Origin: UBA6107 sp964533735 | Lineage (GTDB): Bacteria; Chloroflexota; Anaerolineae; Anaerolineales; Anaerolineaceae | Length of the DNA: 64,000 bases | Direction: 5' to 3' | Assembly: GCA_964533735.1 (NCBI GenBank) | Contig: CAZHMD010000013.1 | Coordinates: forward strand, 9,614 to 73,613 | Shown: one piece after another, positions 25,055 through 33,591 of the stretch | Layout: the number at the start of each line of letters is the position of its first letter | Position numbering within the stretch: position 1 is the stretch's first letter | Notes under the pieces: generated by a model | What the model saw: the letters and a program-made list of their open reading frames with translations, nothing else | Told to the model about the DNA's origin: nothing | The model's database searches: none | Position numbers and translations under genes: made by a program

Positions 25055-25906
25055 GTGGATGTACGCACACTCCTGCGCCGCTACAACCTGGATCCCTATA
25101 AGGGTCTCGGGCAGAACTTCCTTGTTGATCAAAACGCGCTGAAGAAAATTGTGGATTGTGCCGAAGTTGCCAAAGAGGATACTGTTCTCGAGATCGGAGC
25201 CGGACTGGGCAACCTGACGCGCTTACTGGCACAGGCTGCCAGGAGGGTCGTGGCGGTTGAGATCGACCGTAAACTGATTCCCCCGCTGCAGGAAGTGATG
25301 TCAAGGCATGAGAATTGCGAGATCATCGAGGGGGATATCCTTGAATTTAATCCGGCGGTGATTATTGGTGAAAGCGGATACCTGGTGGTGGCGAATATTC
25401 CGTACTACATTACCTCTGCCATTATCAGGCATTTGCTGACAAACGCCTCAAAACCGAGGCGCCTGGTACTGACCATGCAGAGCGAAGTCGCCAAAAGAAT
25501 TTGCGCAGAACCGGGGGATCTTTCGCTGCTGGCGCTAAGCGTGCAGGTATTTGGCACCCCGCGCATCATGGCTACCATTCCTGCGGCGGCGTTCTTCCCG
25601 CCGCCCAAGGTGGATTCATCTACTTTACGGGTGGATATTTTCCCCGAACCCCTGATGACCGACAGGCAGCTGGCACTCTTCTTCAGGTTGGCAAAGGCGG
25701 GTTTTTCACAGAAACGCAAGATGCTCAGAAATACCATGGCTGCGGGGCTGCATTTATCAAGCACTCAAGCTGAAGAACTGCTGCACTCCGCCGGGATCGA
25801 CCCGGCCAGGAGGGCGCAGACGCTGGACCTGGTGGAGTGGCGCACCCTGGTGGGTGAATACGAAATATTCCAAGCCGCCAAAACAACGGCAGATGCACAA
25901 TCCTGA
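25055..25906 (+). CDS. rsmA: 16S rRNA (adenine1518/1519-N6) dimethyltransferase RsmA/KsgA
   Basis: A 283-residue KsgA-family enzyme that dimethylates two adjacent adenines in helix 45 of 16S rRNA from SAM. Clear family motifs are GLGQNFLVD (about 18-26), motif I VLEIGAGLGNLT, the acidic VEID, GDILEF and the catalytic-loop NIPYYITS; FFPPPKVDS follows. The start is taken as GTG 25055, 11 bases after the YabE-like stop, because there is no in-frame ATG nearby and the protein aligns from there; translation is presumably coupled. The C-terminal helical domain is complete. Confidence 0.95.
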   Translation: MDVRTLLRRYNLDPYKGLGQNFLVDQNALKKIVDCAEVAKEDTVLEIGAGLGNLTRLLAQAARRVVAVEIDRKLIPPLQEVMSRHENCEIIEGDILEFNPAVIIGESGYLVVANIPYYITSAIIRHLLTNASKPRRLVLTMQSEVAKRICAEPGDLSLLALSVQVFGTPRIMATIPAAAFFPPPKVDSSTLRVDIFPEPLMTDRQLALFFRLAKAGFSQKRKMLRNTMAAGLHLSSTQAEELLHSAGIDPARRAQTLDLVEWRTLVGEYEIFQAAKTTADAQS

Positions 25907-25921
25907 ATATTCAGCTATGGG

Positions 25922-26470
25922 TTAATCAGTGACTTTTTGTTTGGCATCAGCCAGCGTCTGATTAAAATAGTCTTCCATTGGTTGATTAATCCCCCTGAGC
26001 CCAGCCACGACATTCTGAGACCATTCGAGATATCTCATCCGTTCCTCCAGGTCCCAATCGGCAGGGGGATGAGAGCCGACATCCTTGACGTTGCAGATCT
26101 TGTCTGCCAGTTTGATGATCTTCGCTTTTCGTGACAGGTTAGGGGCGTGCAGGATCTGCATTTCTTTCCGTTTTTCTTTTTTAAGCGTTTTATCGTCAGT
26201 GACTTCCTGAACGATGTTCGCGACTTCTTCACCGAATTTATCCGCAATCTCCTCCGGTTTTGTACCAGTATCCTCGATGACATCATGCAGAAGGGCAGCG
26301 CTCAGTATGATTGGATCATTCACACCCCCCACACGGCAGATCAATTCAGCCACACGGATAGGATGATGAATATAGGGCGTTTTTTCCACATCTTTTCTCT
26401 TTAGGTGCAGGTGTTTTTCAGAGGCGAATTTCAAGGCACCCAGAAAAAATTGTAATTCTGTGTCATTCAT
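25922..26470 (-). CDS. HD-domain protein, MESH1/SpoT-hydrolase-like (ppGpp hydrolase candidate)
   Basis: A 182-residue single HD domain with the RelA/SpoT hydrolase pattern: YIHHPIRVAELI near 35-45, ALLHDVIEDTGTKPEEI near 57-72 and KLADKICNVKDV near 120-130. The length matches stand-alone small alarmone hydrolases (MESH1 type, about 180 residues), which hydrolyse ppGpp to GDP or GTP in a manganese-dependent way. There is no synthetase or regulatory domain. Other phosphohydrolase activities (for example NADPH phosphatase, known for the animal homologue) are possible. It is convergent with rsmA, with 15 bp between. Confidence 0.85.
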   Translation of the reverse strand: MNDTELQFFLGALKFASEKHLHLKRKDVEKTPYIHHPIRVAELICRVGGVNDPIILSAALLHDVIEDTGTKPEEIADKFGEEVANIVQEVTDDKTLKKEKRKEMQILHAPNLSRKAKIIKLADKICNVKDVGSHPPADWDLEERMRYLEWSQNVVAGLRGINQPMEDYFNQTLADAKQKVTD

Positions 26471-26494
26471 GTTTACTCCTTAAGGGGTTTATTT

Positions 26495-27214
26495 TTAGTG
26501 AAGGCGGCGGTAGCGCGAGCGTAGCTGCCAGACACGCAGAGCGGCTTCGACCTGTATCCTGAGGTTCATTTTGGATTGACCGAATTTGCGTTCAGCGAAG
26601 TGGATGGGGATTTCCTTTATCTTGAATCCCAGCCTGGTGGCGAGGTATGCCATTTCCACCTGGAAGATATAACCATTGGAGCGGATCTGGTCGAGAGGGA
26701 TGGCGCTAAGGACTTCGCGCTTCCACAAACGATAACCGCCTGTCATGTCCTGTGTTTTGGCGCTCAAAATAAACCGGGAATACTCATTGCCGAAACGGGA
26801 GAGGAATTTCCTCCAGGCTGGCCAATCGTGATCCAAACTGCCGCCCTCGATGTACCTTGAACCGATGACCAGGTCGGCGTTCTCCAGCGCTTGTTCAAAT
26901 TCCACCAGTTTTTCCGGAGGGTGAGAAAAATCCGCGTCCATTTGAGCGATCTTTTGTACATCCGTATTCAGAAGATGTTTAAACCCCGTTACATAAGCGG
27001 TCCCCAGGCCCAACTTGCCTGAACGATGGATGACCTCCACTTTTCCGGGGAACTGGAGGACGAGTTCATCCGCGATCCTGCCCGTTCCGTCGGGGCTGTT
27101 GTCATCAATAATGAGCACGCGCAAGTCTTCAATGGGCAGCGCAAGGATGCGATTGATGATCTTGGGGAGGTTGTCTTTTTCGTTGTAAGTGGGGATGATG
27201 ACAGCCAGGCTCAT
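26495..27214 (-). CDS. polyprenol-phosphate mannosyltransferase (DPM1-like GT2)
   Basis: A 239-residue family 2 glycosyltransferase without membrane spans. It shows the DPM1 pattern: VIIPTYNEKDNLP at the start, VLIIDDNSPDGTG, the catalytic QMDADFSHPPE, VIGSRYIEGG and the ending RKFGQSKMN. Enzymes of this group transfer mannose (or another hexose) from GDP-sugar to a polyprenyl phosphate at the cytoplasmic face, feeding glycoprotein or lipoglycan assembly. Its ATG overlaps the stop of the V4R gene, so the two are co-translated. Confidence 0.9.
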   Translation of the reverse strand: MSLAVIIPTYNEKDNLPKIINRILALPIEDLRVLIIDDNSPDGTGRIADELVLQFPGKVEVIHRSGKLGLGTAYVTGFKHLLNTDVQKIAQMDADFSHPPEKLVEFEQALENADLVIGSRYIEGGSLDHDWPAWRKFLSRFGNEYSRFILSAKTQDMTGGYRLWKREVLSAIPLDQIRSNGYIFQVEMAYLATRLGFKIKEIPIHFAERKFGQSKMNLRIQVEAALRVWQLRSRYRRLH

Positions 27215-27864
27215 TAAAGCTCCTGGCGGAGATCTGGTTCGGCATTAGGTTCAGGTTCGGTGATGATGTATTTGCAGGCAGGAGCTCCTGCCGCCAGACA
27301 TTCAATTTCTGTCACCTGGTATGTTTCTTTATATGAAAATTCCTTGACAGCCTCATCCAGCAACCCTTCAAAGAAACCGCAGATTGAGTCTTCTGCGGTG
27401 CGGTTCGTACAAACAGGGCATTGGCGGATGAGGAATTCATAGCCGGGTTGACCCTCGCGCATACAAACCAGGGTACGCATATCGCTGACTGAATTGAGGA
27501 AATTTGAGAGACGGTTGAGACGCACGAGCAATGTGTCCGTTGTGCTGCTCACTGGCGGCATACTGGCGGAAAGTGGACTGGTGCCAAAGGTGAGTCCACT
27601 GAGGCGCATGCATATCCTGCCCGCCCGGATGGAGAGAGATCGTCCACCGCGGCGCCCCATCACTTCGTTGAGCGAATTGAATAAACGGGAAAAATTTACG
27701 AATGAGAATTCGCAATTCATGGTATCGGGGAGGGGGTTTTCACCCAGGTCGGGGAGCTCTGCCTGGCGATAGATGGTTTTCATTGCCCCAACACCGACGA
27801 CTTCCTGGAGTGCATTGATGGTAGTGCGCACAAAGCGGTTGGGGAGAAAAAATCCGTCTGTCAT
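27214..27864 (-). CDS. V4R (4-vinyl reductase-type) ligand-binding domain protein
   Basis: A 216-residue protein. The C-terminal half has the V4R signature: a CPVC pair (about 153-156), GFFEGLLDEAVKEF, a central VTEIECLAAGAPACKYII and Cys residues spaced as in family members that bind small ligands or metal. The N-terminal half resembles the helical HNOB-like segment usually found with V4R. These domains act as small-molecule sensors or carriers. The gene starts 3 bp after the roadblock gene and overlaps the mannosyltransferase start, making a three-gene cistron. No output domain is fused. Confidence 0.78.
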   Translation of the reverse strand: MTDGFFLPNRFVRTTINALQEVVGVGAMKTIYRQAELPDLGENPLPDTMNCEFSFVNFSRLFNSLNEVMGRRGGRSLSIRAGRICMRLSGLTFGTSPLSASMPPVSSTTDTLLVRLNRLSNFLNSVSDMRTLVCMREGQPGYEFLIRQCPVCTNRTAEDSICGFFEGLLDEAVKEFSYKETYQVTEIECLAAGAPACKYIITEPEPNAEPDLRQEL

Positions 27865-27867
27865 GGC

Positions 27868-28257
27868 TTATCCGCTGAAATCCTGGGCAAGAATGACCGA
27901 TAGATCATCTGCTGTGTGACGCATATCGAGGAAGATCATGCCAAGCTTGGCTTGTTGGTTGACCAGGGCTGTGAGGACGGCTTTTTCACCAACAGCCATC
28001 AGCACCACGTAGCCGTTATCGCCCTTGATGTGCACCATTTCAAGAGAGCCGCGCCCCATTTCCTTGCTGATCTGCTCACCAAGCGAAAGCATGGCAGCCG
28101 ACATGGCAGAAACGCGATCTTCACTCATTTCGGGTAATAAAGCAGAAGCGATGATAAGACCATCAATGCTCACCACGGCAGCCGCCTCAATATCTGGCGA
28201 GGACTGCTGCAGTAAATGCATCCGGTCAATCAAGGCCTGTCTTTTAGGATGGATCAA
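27868..28257 (-). CDS. roadblock/LC7 domain protein
   Basis: A 129-residue single roadblock/LC7 domain: VVSIDGLIIASALLP, then a helix with SAMSAAMLSLGEQISKEM, and GDNGYVVLMAVGEKAVLTAL. Bacterial roadblock proteins (MglB type) regulate Ras-like GTPases by binding them as dimers. No MglA-like GTPase lies in this window; the partner may be elsewhere, or the protein may work with the adjacent V4R protein. It is the first gene of the roadblock-V4R-mannosyltransferase cistron; no clear Shine-Dalgarno was identified. Confidence 0.85.
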   Translation of the reverse strand: MIHPKRQALIDRMHLLQQSSPDIEAAAVVSIDGLIIASALLPEMSEDRVSAMSAAMLSLGEQISKEMGRGSLEMVHIKGDNGYVVLMAVGEKAVLTALVNQQAKLGMIFLDMRHTADDLSVILAQDFSG

Positions 28258-28354
28258 TTTTATTACTCCCTTTGAATCTGTTAATACCAGGTTACTTTAG
28301 CACAGGCATTTTTTGGTGTCAAGAATGATTGTCATATATTTCGCCTGATTGTAG

Positions 28355-29269
28355 TTAAATTCCAGGGTTTTCGGTTACATTTTTTGTGGCACGGAGCAGG
28401 ATTAGTTGCGCCCCCAGGATGGATGCCATGATGATAACACATCCAAGAATTTGAATGGGATTCATGCGTTCGCCGATGATCAATGCGCCAAATAGGGCTG
28501 CAAAAACCGCCTCGAGGCTCAAAAGTAGGGCAGCATCAGCAGAAGGAGCGTGTTTTTGCCCTACCGCCTGCAGGGTGAAACCAAGAACCACTGATCCTAG
28601 CCCGGCATAAAGGATGGAGGGCAGTGAAATGAGGATATTTTGCAGGTCCGGAGGTGTGGTGAAGAATGAAGACACAAGATGAAGAATGCCGCAAAGTAGG
28701 AACTGACCCACTGAGAATGCGAACACATCCAGTTCTTTTACAGCCAGCCCAACAACAATAACGTGCATTGCCCAAACAAAAGACCCTGCCAGAACGATCA
28801 GATCACCTGTGGAAGGTTTTGGGCTGATACCGCCAGTGGAGAGCAGGTAAGTTCCACCCAACGCCGCCAGTGCTGCCAGCCAGATAATGGGTTTGGTCTT
28901 TACCTTCCAGAAAATTGCCAGCAGGAGTGGCACCAGTACGACATACACTCCGGTGATGAACCCGGCTGAGCCGGCAGAAGTGGTTTCGATGCCTGCCTGC
29001 TGCAGAGCGCTGCCGCCATACAAAAGAATGCCGGCGGGGATGATCCACAGGTATTTACGCGATATGGTTTTGAGACGGGGGAGAACGAACGGGAGCATGA
29101 CAACTCCCGCCAGGATAAATCGTACCGCGTTGAAACTGAAGAATCCCAGGTTTACGGATGCAGTGCGTTGGGCGACAAAACCACCTCCCCACACGATGGC
29201 GGCCAGGAATAAAAAAATATCAGAGCGCAGCCGTTGGCTGCGGGGTCGGGAGGGTGTTGGCATGCCCAT
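28355..29269 (-). CDS. EamA/DMT-family transporter
   Basis: A 304-residue membrane protein with ten hydrophobic segments arranged as two EamA repeats (about 15-145 and 155-292). Typical features are the FLAAIVWGGGFVAQR start and the second-repeat ALLLSLEAVFAALFGALIIGERM. The family exports amino acids or metabolites; the substrate is not readable. Downstream is the small ORF at 29302 on the same strand, 32 bp before its start. Confidence 0.9.
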   Translation of the reverse strand: MGMPTPSRPRSQRLRSDIFLFLAAIVWGGGFVAQRTASVNLGFFSFNAVRFILAGVVMLPFVLPRLKTISRKYLWIIPAGILLYGGSALQQAGIETTSAGSAGFITGVYVVLVPLLLAIFWKVKTKPIIWLAALAALGGTYLLSTGGISPKPSTGDLIVLAGSFVWAMHVIVVGLAVKELDVFAFSVGQFLLCGILHLVSSFFTTPPDLQNILISLPSILYAGLGSVVLGFTLQAVGQKHAPSADAALLLSLEAVFAALFGALIIGERMNPIQILGCVIIMASILGAQLILLRATKNVTENPGI

Positions 29270-29301
29270 TGGGGGAGGCGAGATTACCGAGCCGGCCCGG
29301 C

Positions 29302-29577
29302 TTAGCGGTTATGTTTGAATTGTTTACTGCCCTGAGACATGCGCCACTGCCGAAGTATGGCAGCCAGGTCCATGCTGAAACGGGCTTTCTCCCAGTCACT
29401 GCTGAAACTTTCGGTAGCCAGGGCGGAAAGTTTTTCGTGGATCTCATTGGCGAGTTCTTCAGTAAGACCAAATTCCTGCAGCGAGTCCTGCCATTTTGTT
29501 TTCTCTTCGGGAGTAAAGGGAGCTTTCTCGATTAGTTTTAAAAGTTTTTGAGTTTGCGGTGTTTTCTTGGCAGACAC
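29302..29577 (-). CDS. small hypothetical protein, helical
   Basis: A 91-residue charged, helix-rich protein with no recognised family; it contains EKAPFTPEEKTKWQDSLQ. The start is placed at GTG 29577 rather than ATG 29589 because the bases GGAGG inside the ATG-start version (ATGGAGGTACCCGTG) make a well-spaced ribosome-binding site for the GTG. A TACAAT element lies upstream on the minus strand near 29630. It is divergent from the PspC pair and is followed closely by the EamA gene, so it probably leads that transcript. Confidence 0.6.
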   Translation of the reverse strand: MSAKKTPQTQKLLKLIEKAPFTPEEKTKWQDSLQEFGLTEELANEIHEKLSALATESFSSDWEKARFSMDLAAILRQWRMSQGSKQFKHNR

Positions 29578-29716
29578 GGGTACCTCCATGATAAGTTGCG
29601 CTGAGCAATACTACTCATCTTATTGTAACGGAGTTTTACCCGTTTTACGGTCCTCGGCGCAACTTTTAAAAAGTATTCCTCGTATGTAAGGTATCTAATC
29701 AATCAGGAGATTTGGT

Positions 29717-29917
29717 ATGGCAGAGACAAAGAAATTGTACCGCTCCACACTCGATAAAAAGATCGCCGGAATCTGCGGCGGTTTGGGTGAGTATCTGAAT
29801 GTAGACCCGACCGTGATGCGTATTATGTTCGTAGCTGGATTTTTCCTTACCGGCTCATTGATGTTCTGGGCATACCTGGTGATGTGGGTCGTTATCCCTG
29901 AACCCCCTGTTCAATAA
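29717..29917 (+). CDS. PspC-domain membrane protein
   Basis: A 66-residue protein that is essentially a PspC domain: YRSTLDKKIAGICGGLGEYL followed by a DPTVMRIMF helix and one transmembrane segment. Such proteins accompany envelope stress responses by holding partners at the membrane. CAGGAG precedes the ATG. It is paired with a second copy 11 bp downstream. Confidence 0.92.
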   Translation: MAETKKLYRSTLDKKIAGICGGLGEYLNVDPTVMRIMFVAGFFLTGSLMFWAYLVMWVVIPEPPVQ

Positions 29918-29928
29918 AGGAGACAAAA

Positions 29929-30126
29929 ATGGAAGAATCACCGAAAAAGTTGTACCGTTCACGCGCTGACCGCCGTATTGGCGGAGTTTGCGGAGGATTG
30001 GCAAATTATTTCAACATAGACGCGACTATGGTGCGGCTGTTGTTCCTGTTGGGACTGCTTTTCGTGGGGGGTACGTTTTTTGCGTACATCATCCTGATGA
30101 TCGTAATCCCTGAGGAACCAGTTTAG
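29929..30126 (+). CDS. PspC-domain membrane protein (tandem copy)
   Basis: A 65-residue PspC domain closely similar to its neighbour: KKLYRSRADRRIGGVCGGL, then NIDATMVRLLFLLGLL and a membrane segment ending IVIPEEP. The two genes evidently arose by tandem duplication and may form a heteromer. AAAGGAG lies 8 nt before the ATG. A terminator follows. Confidence 0.92.
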   Translation: MEESPKKLYRSRADRRIGGVCGGLANYFNIDATMVRLLFLLGLLFVGGTFFAYIILMIVIPEEPV

Positions 30127-30148
30127 GATGTAAATATGGGGGAAAAAC

Positions 30149-30182
30149 AAAACCGGAGTGCTTTTCACAGCCTCCGGTTTTT
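30149..30182. terminator. bidirectional intrinsic terminator
   Basis: AAAACCGGAG (30149-30158) pairs with CTCCGGTTTT (30172-30181). T-runs follow on both strands, serving the PspC pair and the convergent MacB-type permease. Confidence 0.8.
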
Positions 30183-30184
30183 GT

Positions 30185-31411
30185 TTACTCGTAGCGCAGC
30201 GCCTCAACGGGTTCAAGGTTGGCTGCGCGGTTAGCCGGGTAGATGCCGAAGAACAAGCCTACCGCTGTGGAAAATAGCGTTGCCAATAACACGGCTTCAA
30301 GGCCGACTTTGGGATAAAAGGGTGTTCCGCTGGCAGCAGCAATCTTGCCGACCACGAAGGCGATCAACCAGCCAAGGCCAATGCCTACAACTCCGCCAAA
30401 GAGGCTGAGCAGGGAAGATTCCGTGAGGAACTGGATGAGGATGTCTTTTTTGCGTGCACCCAGGGCTTTACGCAGACCGATCTCACGGGTGCGCTCGGTA
30501 ACGGACACGAGCATGATATTCATAATGCCGATACCCCCAACGAGCAGGGAGATGCCGGCAATTCCGCCCAGGAAGATGGTCAGTACGCCGGTGATGGTTT
30601 TGGCAGTGCTCACAAAATCCTGTTGGGAGAAGATGGTGAAATCATCTTCACCGATCTTGGTGCGGTGACGATTACGCAGGATCTGAGAGATCTCTTCTGT
30701 GGCTTGCGCCATCTGGTCCGCGCTGAGGACGCTCACCAGGATGAGATCCACGCGGTTGAAACTCCGCCGGGTGATGCGTGCCTGCGCAGTGGAGAACGGC
30801 ACCATGACTACATTGTCCTGTGACCCGAAAGCCGATCCGCCTTTGGATTCCAGAATACCCGTAATGCGGAAAGGCTGCCCTTCGATGCGCACAGTCTCGC
30901 CAACCAACCCTTCGCGGCGGTCAAACAACTCATCGGCAACATCCGGTCCGATCAGTACCACTGAGGCCTGACCCAAATACTGATCCTCGGTGATAAATTC
31001 GCCCTCTGTAACTGCATAATTACGGGCGTCGGCATACGCCGGGGTAACACCAGATAACGCGGTTGACACTGATTTGCCGGCATAGGTGATCTTGACGTCG
31101 TCATTTACAACCGGCGCAACCTTGTCTACTGAGGGAGCCTGGAATTGATCGAGCATGGCTTCAGCGTCCTCAAGAGTTAATGGAGCCACCCGCGATACTT
31201 CAGTGGTCTGGTTGCCGCGAAAAACAAACAAAAGGTTGCTGCCAATACCACTGATGGAACCGGTGATGGTATCCTGTGCTCCTGTACCCACTGCCAGCAT
31301 GGCAATTACCGCTCCCACGCCGATGACGATACCGAGGATGGTGAGGATAGAGCGCAGTTTGTTGGCTGCAAGGCTTTCAAGTGCTTCCAGGATGGCTTGA
31401 CCGAGGTTCAT
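30185..31411 (-). CDS. MacB-type ABC transporter permease
   Basis: A 408-residue permease: N-terminal membrane span with LRSILTILGIVIGVGAVIAM, a large periplasm-side MacB_PCD domain (about 45-260), then the FtsX domain with three spans (about 285-395). TERTREIGLRKALGARKKD is present, as is typical of the family. With the ATPase and the fusion protein it forms a MacAB-like efflux or mechanotransmission machine. There is no ATPase domain in this subunit, so the system is the split type. Its start overlaps the ATPase stop by 4 bp. Confidence 0.92.
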   Translation of the reverse strand: MNLGQAILEALESLAANKLRSILTILGIVIGVGAVIAMLAVGTGAQDTITGSISGIGSNLLFVFRGNQTTEVSRVAPLTLEDAEAMLDQFQAPSVDKVAPVVNDDVKITYAGKSVSTALSGVTPAYADARNYAVTEGEFITEDQYLGQASVVLIGPDVADELFDRREGLVGETVRIEGQPFRITGILESKGGSAFGSQDNVVMVPFSTAQARITRRSFNRVDLILVSVLSADQMAQATEEISQILRNRHRTKIGEDDFTIFSQQDFVSTAKTITGVLTIFLGGIAGISLLVGGIGIMNIMLVSVTERTREIGLRKALGARKKDILIQFLTESSLLSLFGGVVGIGLGWLIAFVVGKIAAASGTPFYPKVGLEAVLLATLFSTAVGLFFGIYPANRAANLEPVEALRYE

Positions 31412-32094
31412 TGGCTATCCTCCTCGATCAGACCGTCGCGCAGGCGGATGATGCGCCGGGAGTGCTTGGCAATTGCGGGATCGTGGGTCACAATGATCAG
31501 CGTTGTGCCGCGCTGCTTATTGAGATTCAACAACAGTTCCAATATTTCCTTGCCCGATTTGGAATCCAGGTTGCCGGTGGGTTCATCAGCCATGAGGATG
31601 GCGGGTTCATTCACCAGGGCACGGGCTACCGCCACGCGCTGCTGCTGCCCGCCGGAGAGTTCGGTTGGACGGTGGTGAATACGGTCGAATAAGCCAACCG
31701 ATTCGAGGGCGTCTGTGGCAATGTTGACGCGGTCTTTCTTGATCAGGCCAGCGTAGCGCATTGGAAGTTCAACATTCGAAAGAGCAGAAGCGCGCGGTAA
31801 AAGGTTGAAACTCTGAAAGACAAAACCCACCTTGCGGTTGCGAATGCTGGCAAGCTGGTCGTCATCCAGATCCTGCACGAGTTCACCATCCAGCGAATAG
31901 CTGCCGCTTGTCGGTCGGTCCAGGCAGCCAAGCAGATTCATCAGGGTGGACTTGCCCGAACCGGATGGTCCCATAATGGCAACCACATCCCCACGCTCTA
32001 TGTTAAATGTAACACCGTCAAGCGCACGGACTTCCACCTGCCCCATCTGGTAGATTTTTCGTAGATCCTTGGTTTCAATAACGAAATCTGGCAT
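31408..32094 (-). CDS. MacB/LolD-type ABC transporter ATPase
   Basis: A 228-residue ABC ATPase: Walker A GPSGSGKST, Q-loop FVFQSFNLL, signature LSGGQQQRVA, Walker B ILMADEPTGNLD and H-loop IVTHD. The start at ATG 32094 is chosen because the family begins there; a longer frame to 32142 would overlap the fusion-protein gene. A short AGGA precedes it. It powers the permease at 30185 in the three-gene efflux operon. Confidence 0.95.
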   Translation of the reverse strand: MPDFVIETKDLRKIYQMGQVEVRALDGVTFNIERGDVVAIMGPSGSGKSTLMNLLGCLDRPTSGSYSLDGELVQDLDDDQLASIRNRKVGFVFQSFNLLPRASALSNVELPMRYAGLIKKDRVNIATDALESVGLFDRIHHRPTELSGGQQQRVAVARALVNEPAILMADEPTGNLDSKSGKEILELLLNLNKQRGTTLIIVTHDPAIAKHSRRIIRLRDGLIEEDSQ

Positions 32095-32101
32095 CGTTTT
32101 C

Positions 32102-33514
32102 CTAGAAGGGAGGTCTGCCGCTGGAGAAGGCGGAAAAGTCAATCGTCGGGTTGAGAATGATCACATCACCCTCTTTTACATCACCAGAAACATACTCGCT
32201 CATCGTGTCTGAAGAAGCCCCGATTTCAACTTCAACGGCGGTTTGGATGCCGTTTTTCATCAGGTAAATAACGCGTTTTCCATCCACCAGGCGCACCGCG
32301 CGGTTGGGGATGAGAAGAATATCCTTGAGATTACTGATAACGATATTCACCGCGGCGGTCATGCCGGGGAGAACCTGTTCGTCCGCGTCGAGGATCTCAA
32401 TGGTTACCTCAAAATTCACCACTCCCGCAGTGCTGGTTCCCACAAGCGCCACCTCAACCACCTTGCCGGTGTAAGACCGGCTGGAAATGGCGTCAAACGT
32501 CAGGTCCACTGCCTGACCAACCTTGATGCTGTTAATGTCGACCTCCGGAACCATTACGTCCACCAGCATGCGCGAGAGGTCATCAATGCGGAAGGCAACA
32601 CCACCAGCGTTTACCTGGTCACCAGGTAAATTTTTCACTTCTGTAACAGTACCGTCAAATGGGACAGTAAGCCTGGACATATCGATTGTGGCTTGAATGG
32701 AGTTAATGCGTGCCTGGGCGGCAGCAATGTCATCAGGGTCGGTGCCATTTTTCAAGCGATCCCATTCACGCTGAGCATCATCCAGCTGGGCTTTGGCCAA
32801 GGCAATTTTGCCTTCGGAGATCGAGACTTCCTGGGTATTTGGGGATTGCGTGTAGTAATTAAGCGTTTTCTGGGCTGTCTGGAGAGCGATTTTGGCGTTG
32901 GCAAGGTTGCTCAATGCGCCAGCCTTCAACGGGTCAGAATCCGGACTCTCAGAGAAGCGGTTGTAATATTCCTGGGCTTTATCCACTTTGTCGTGCGCCA
33001 GGGTAACGGCGGCGCTGGCAGCGTCCACCTGATCCGGGTTGACCACCCGCGTGGTGTTGGAAGCCTGTCTATTCCAGAGGGCGTTGTTATATGCCTGCTG
33101 GGCGTTGGCAAGGTTAAGCTGCGCCTGTGCCTGGTTGGCACTTGAATTTACCAGGTTTTCGAGACTGCGCTGGGCATTCACCAGTTCGGCTTTTGCCAGG
33201 ATCACGCTCTGGGGGAGTGAGGTCTCTGCCAGTTCAGCCAGGGTTTGGCCCGCTGCCACAGTGTCTCCAGCAGCCACGTTGATGGCTGCAACCCGTCCGC
33301 TGGTCTGCCAGTTCAGGGTGGTTGTCTGATTGGCGTGCACGGAGCCGGTGGCTCCCACAATGGCCAGCAAATTCCCTTTTTCAAGTGTTTGTGTCTGAAC
33401 ACTGGCGCTGGCTGCGTTTTGCTTGTTTATCCTGGTGATCACAATTATTGCCGCGACTGCTAACACCACAAGGATCCCAATGATCCATACGACCTTACGT
33501 GATGACTTCTTCAT
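32102..33514 (-). CDS. HlyD/MacA-type membrane fusion protein
   Basis: A 470-residue protein: N-terminal membrane anchor (about 8-27), then a lipoyl/barrel-sandwich half (GRVAAINVAAGDTVAAGQTL), a long coiled-coil hairpin (about 110-260, rich in Ala, Gln and Lys), the second lipoyl half (PFDGTVTEVKNLPGDQVNAG) and a beta-barrel and membrane-proximal region (to 460). It is the periplasm-side or extracellular adaptor of the MacB-type pump. First gene of the operon; a TATAGA element lies before the start on the minus strand near 33531. Confidence 0.92.
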   Translation of the reverse strand: MKKSSRKVVWIIGILVVLAVAAIIVITRINKQNAASASVQTQTLEKGNLLAIVGATGSVHANQTTTLNWQTSGRVAAINVAAGDTVAAGQTLAELAETSLPQSVILAKAELVNAQRSLENLVNSSANQAQAQLNLANAQQAYNNALWNRQASNTTRVVNPDQVDAASAAVTLAHDKVDKAQEYYNRFSESPDSDPLKAGALSNLANAKIALQTAQKTLNYYTQSPNTQEVSISEGKIALAKAQLDDAQREWDRLKNGTDPDDIAAAQARINSIQATIDMSRLTVPFDGTVTEVKNLPGDQVNAGGVAFRIDDLSRMLVDVMVPEVDINSIKVGQAVDLTFDAISSRSYTGKVVEVALVGTSTAGVVNFEVTIEILDADEQVLPGMTAAVNIVISNLKDILLIPNRAVRLVDGKRVIYLMKNGIQTAVEVEIGASSDTMSEYVSGDVKEGDVIILNPTIDFSAFSSGRPPF

Positions 33515-33591
33515 TTTTCCATCCCAGTTCTATATTTAATTACCCAAAATTATCATAATGCATCCGGTATAATCGCAGGTAAGAATAATGT

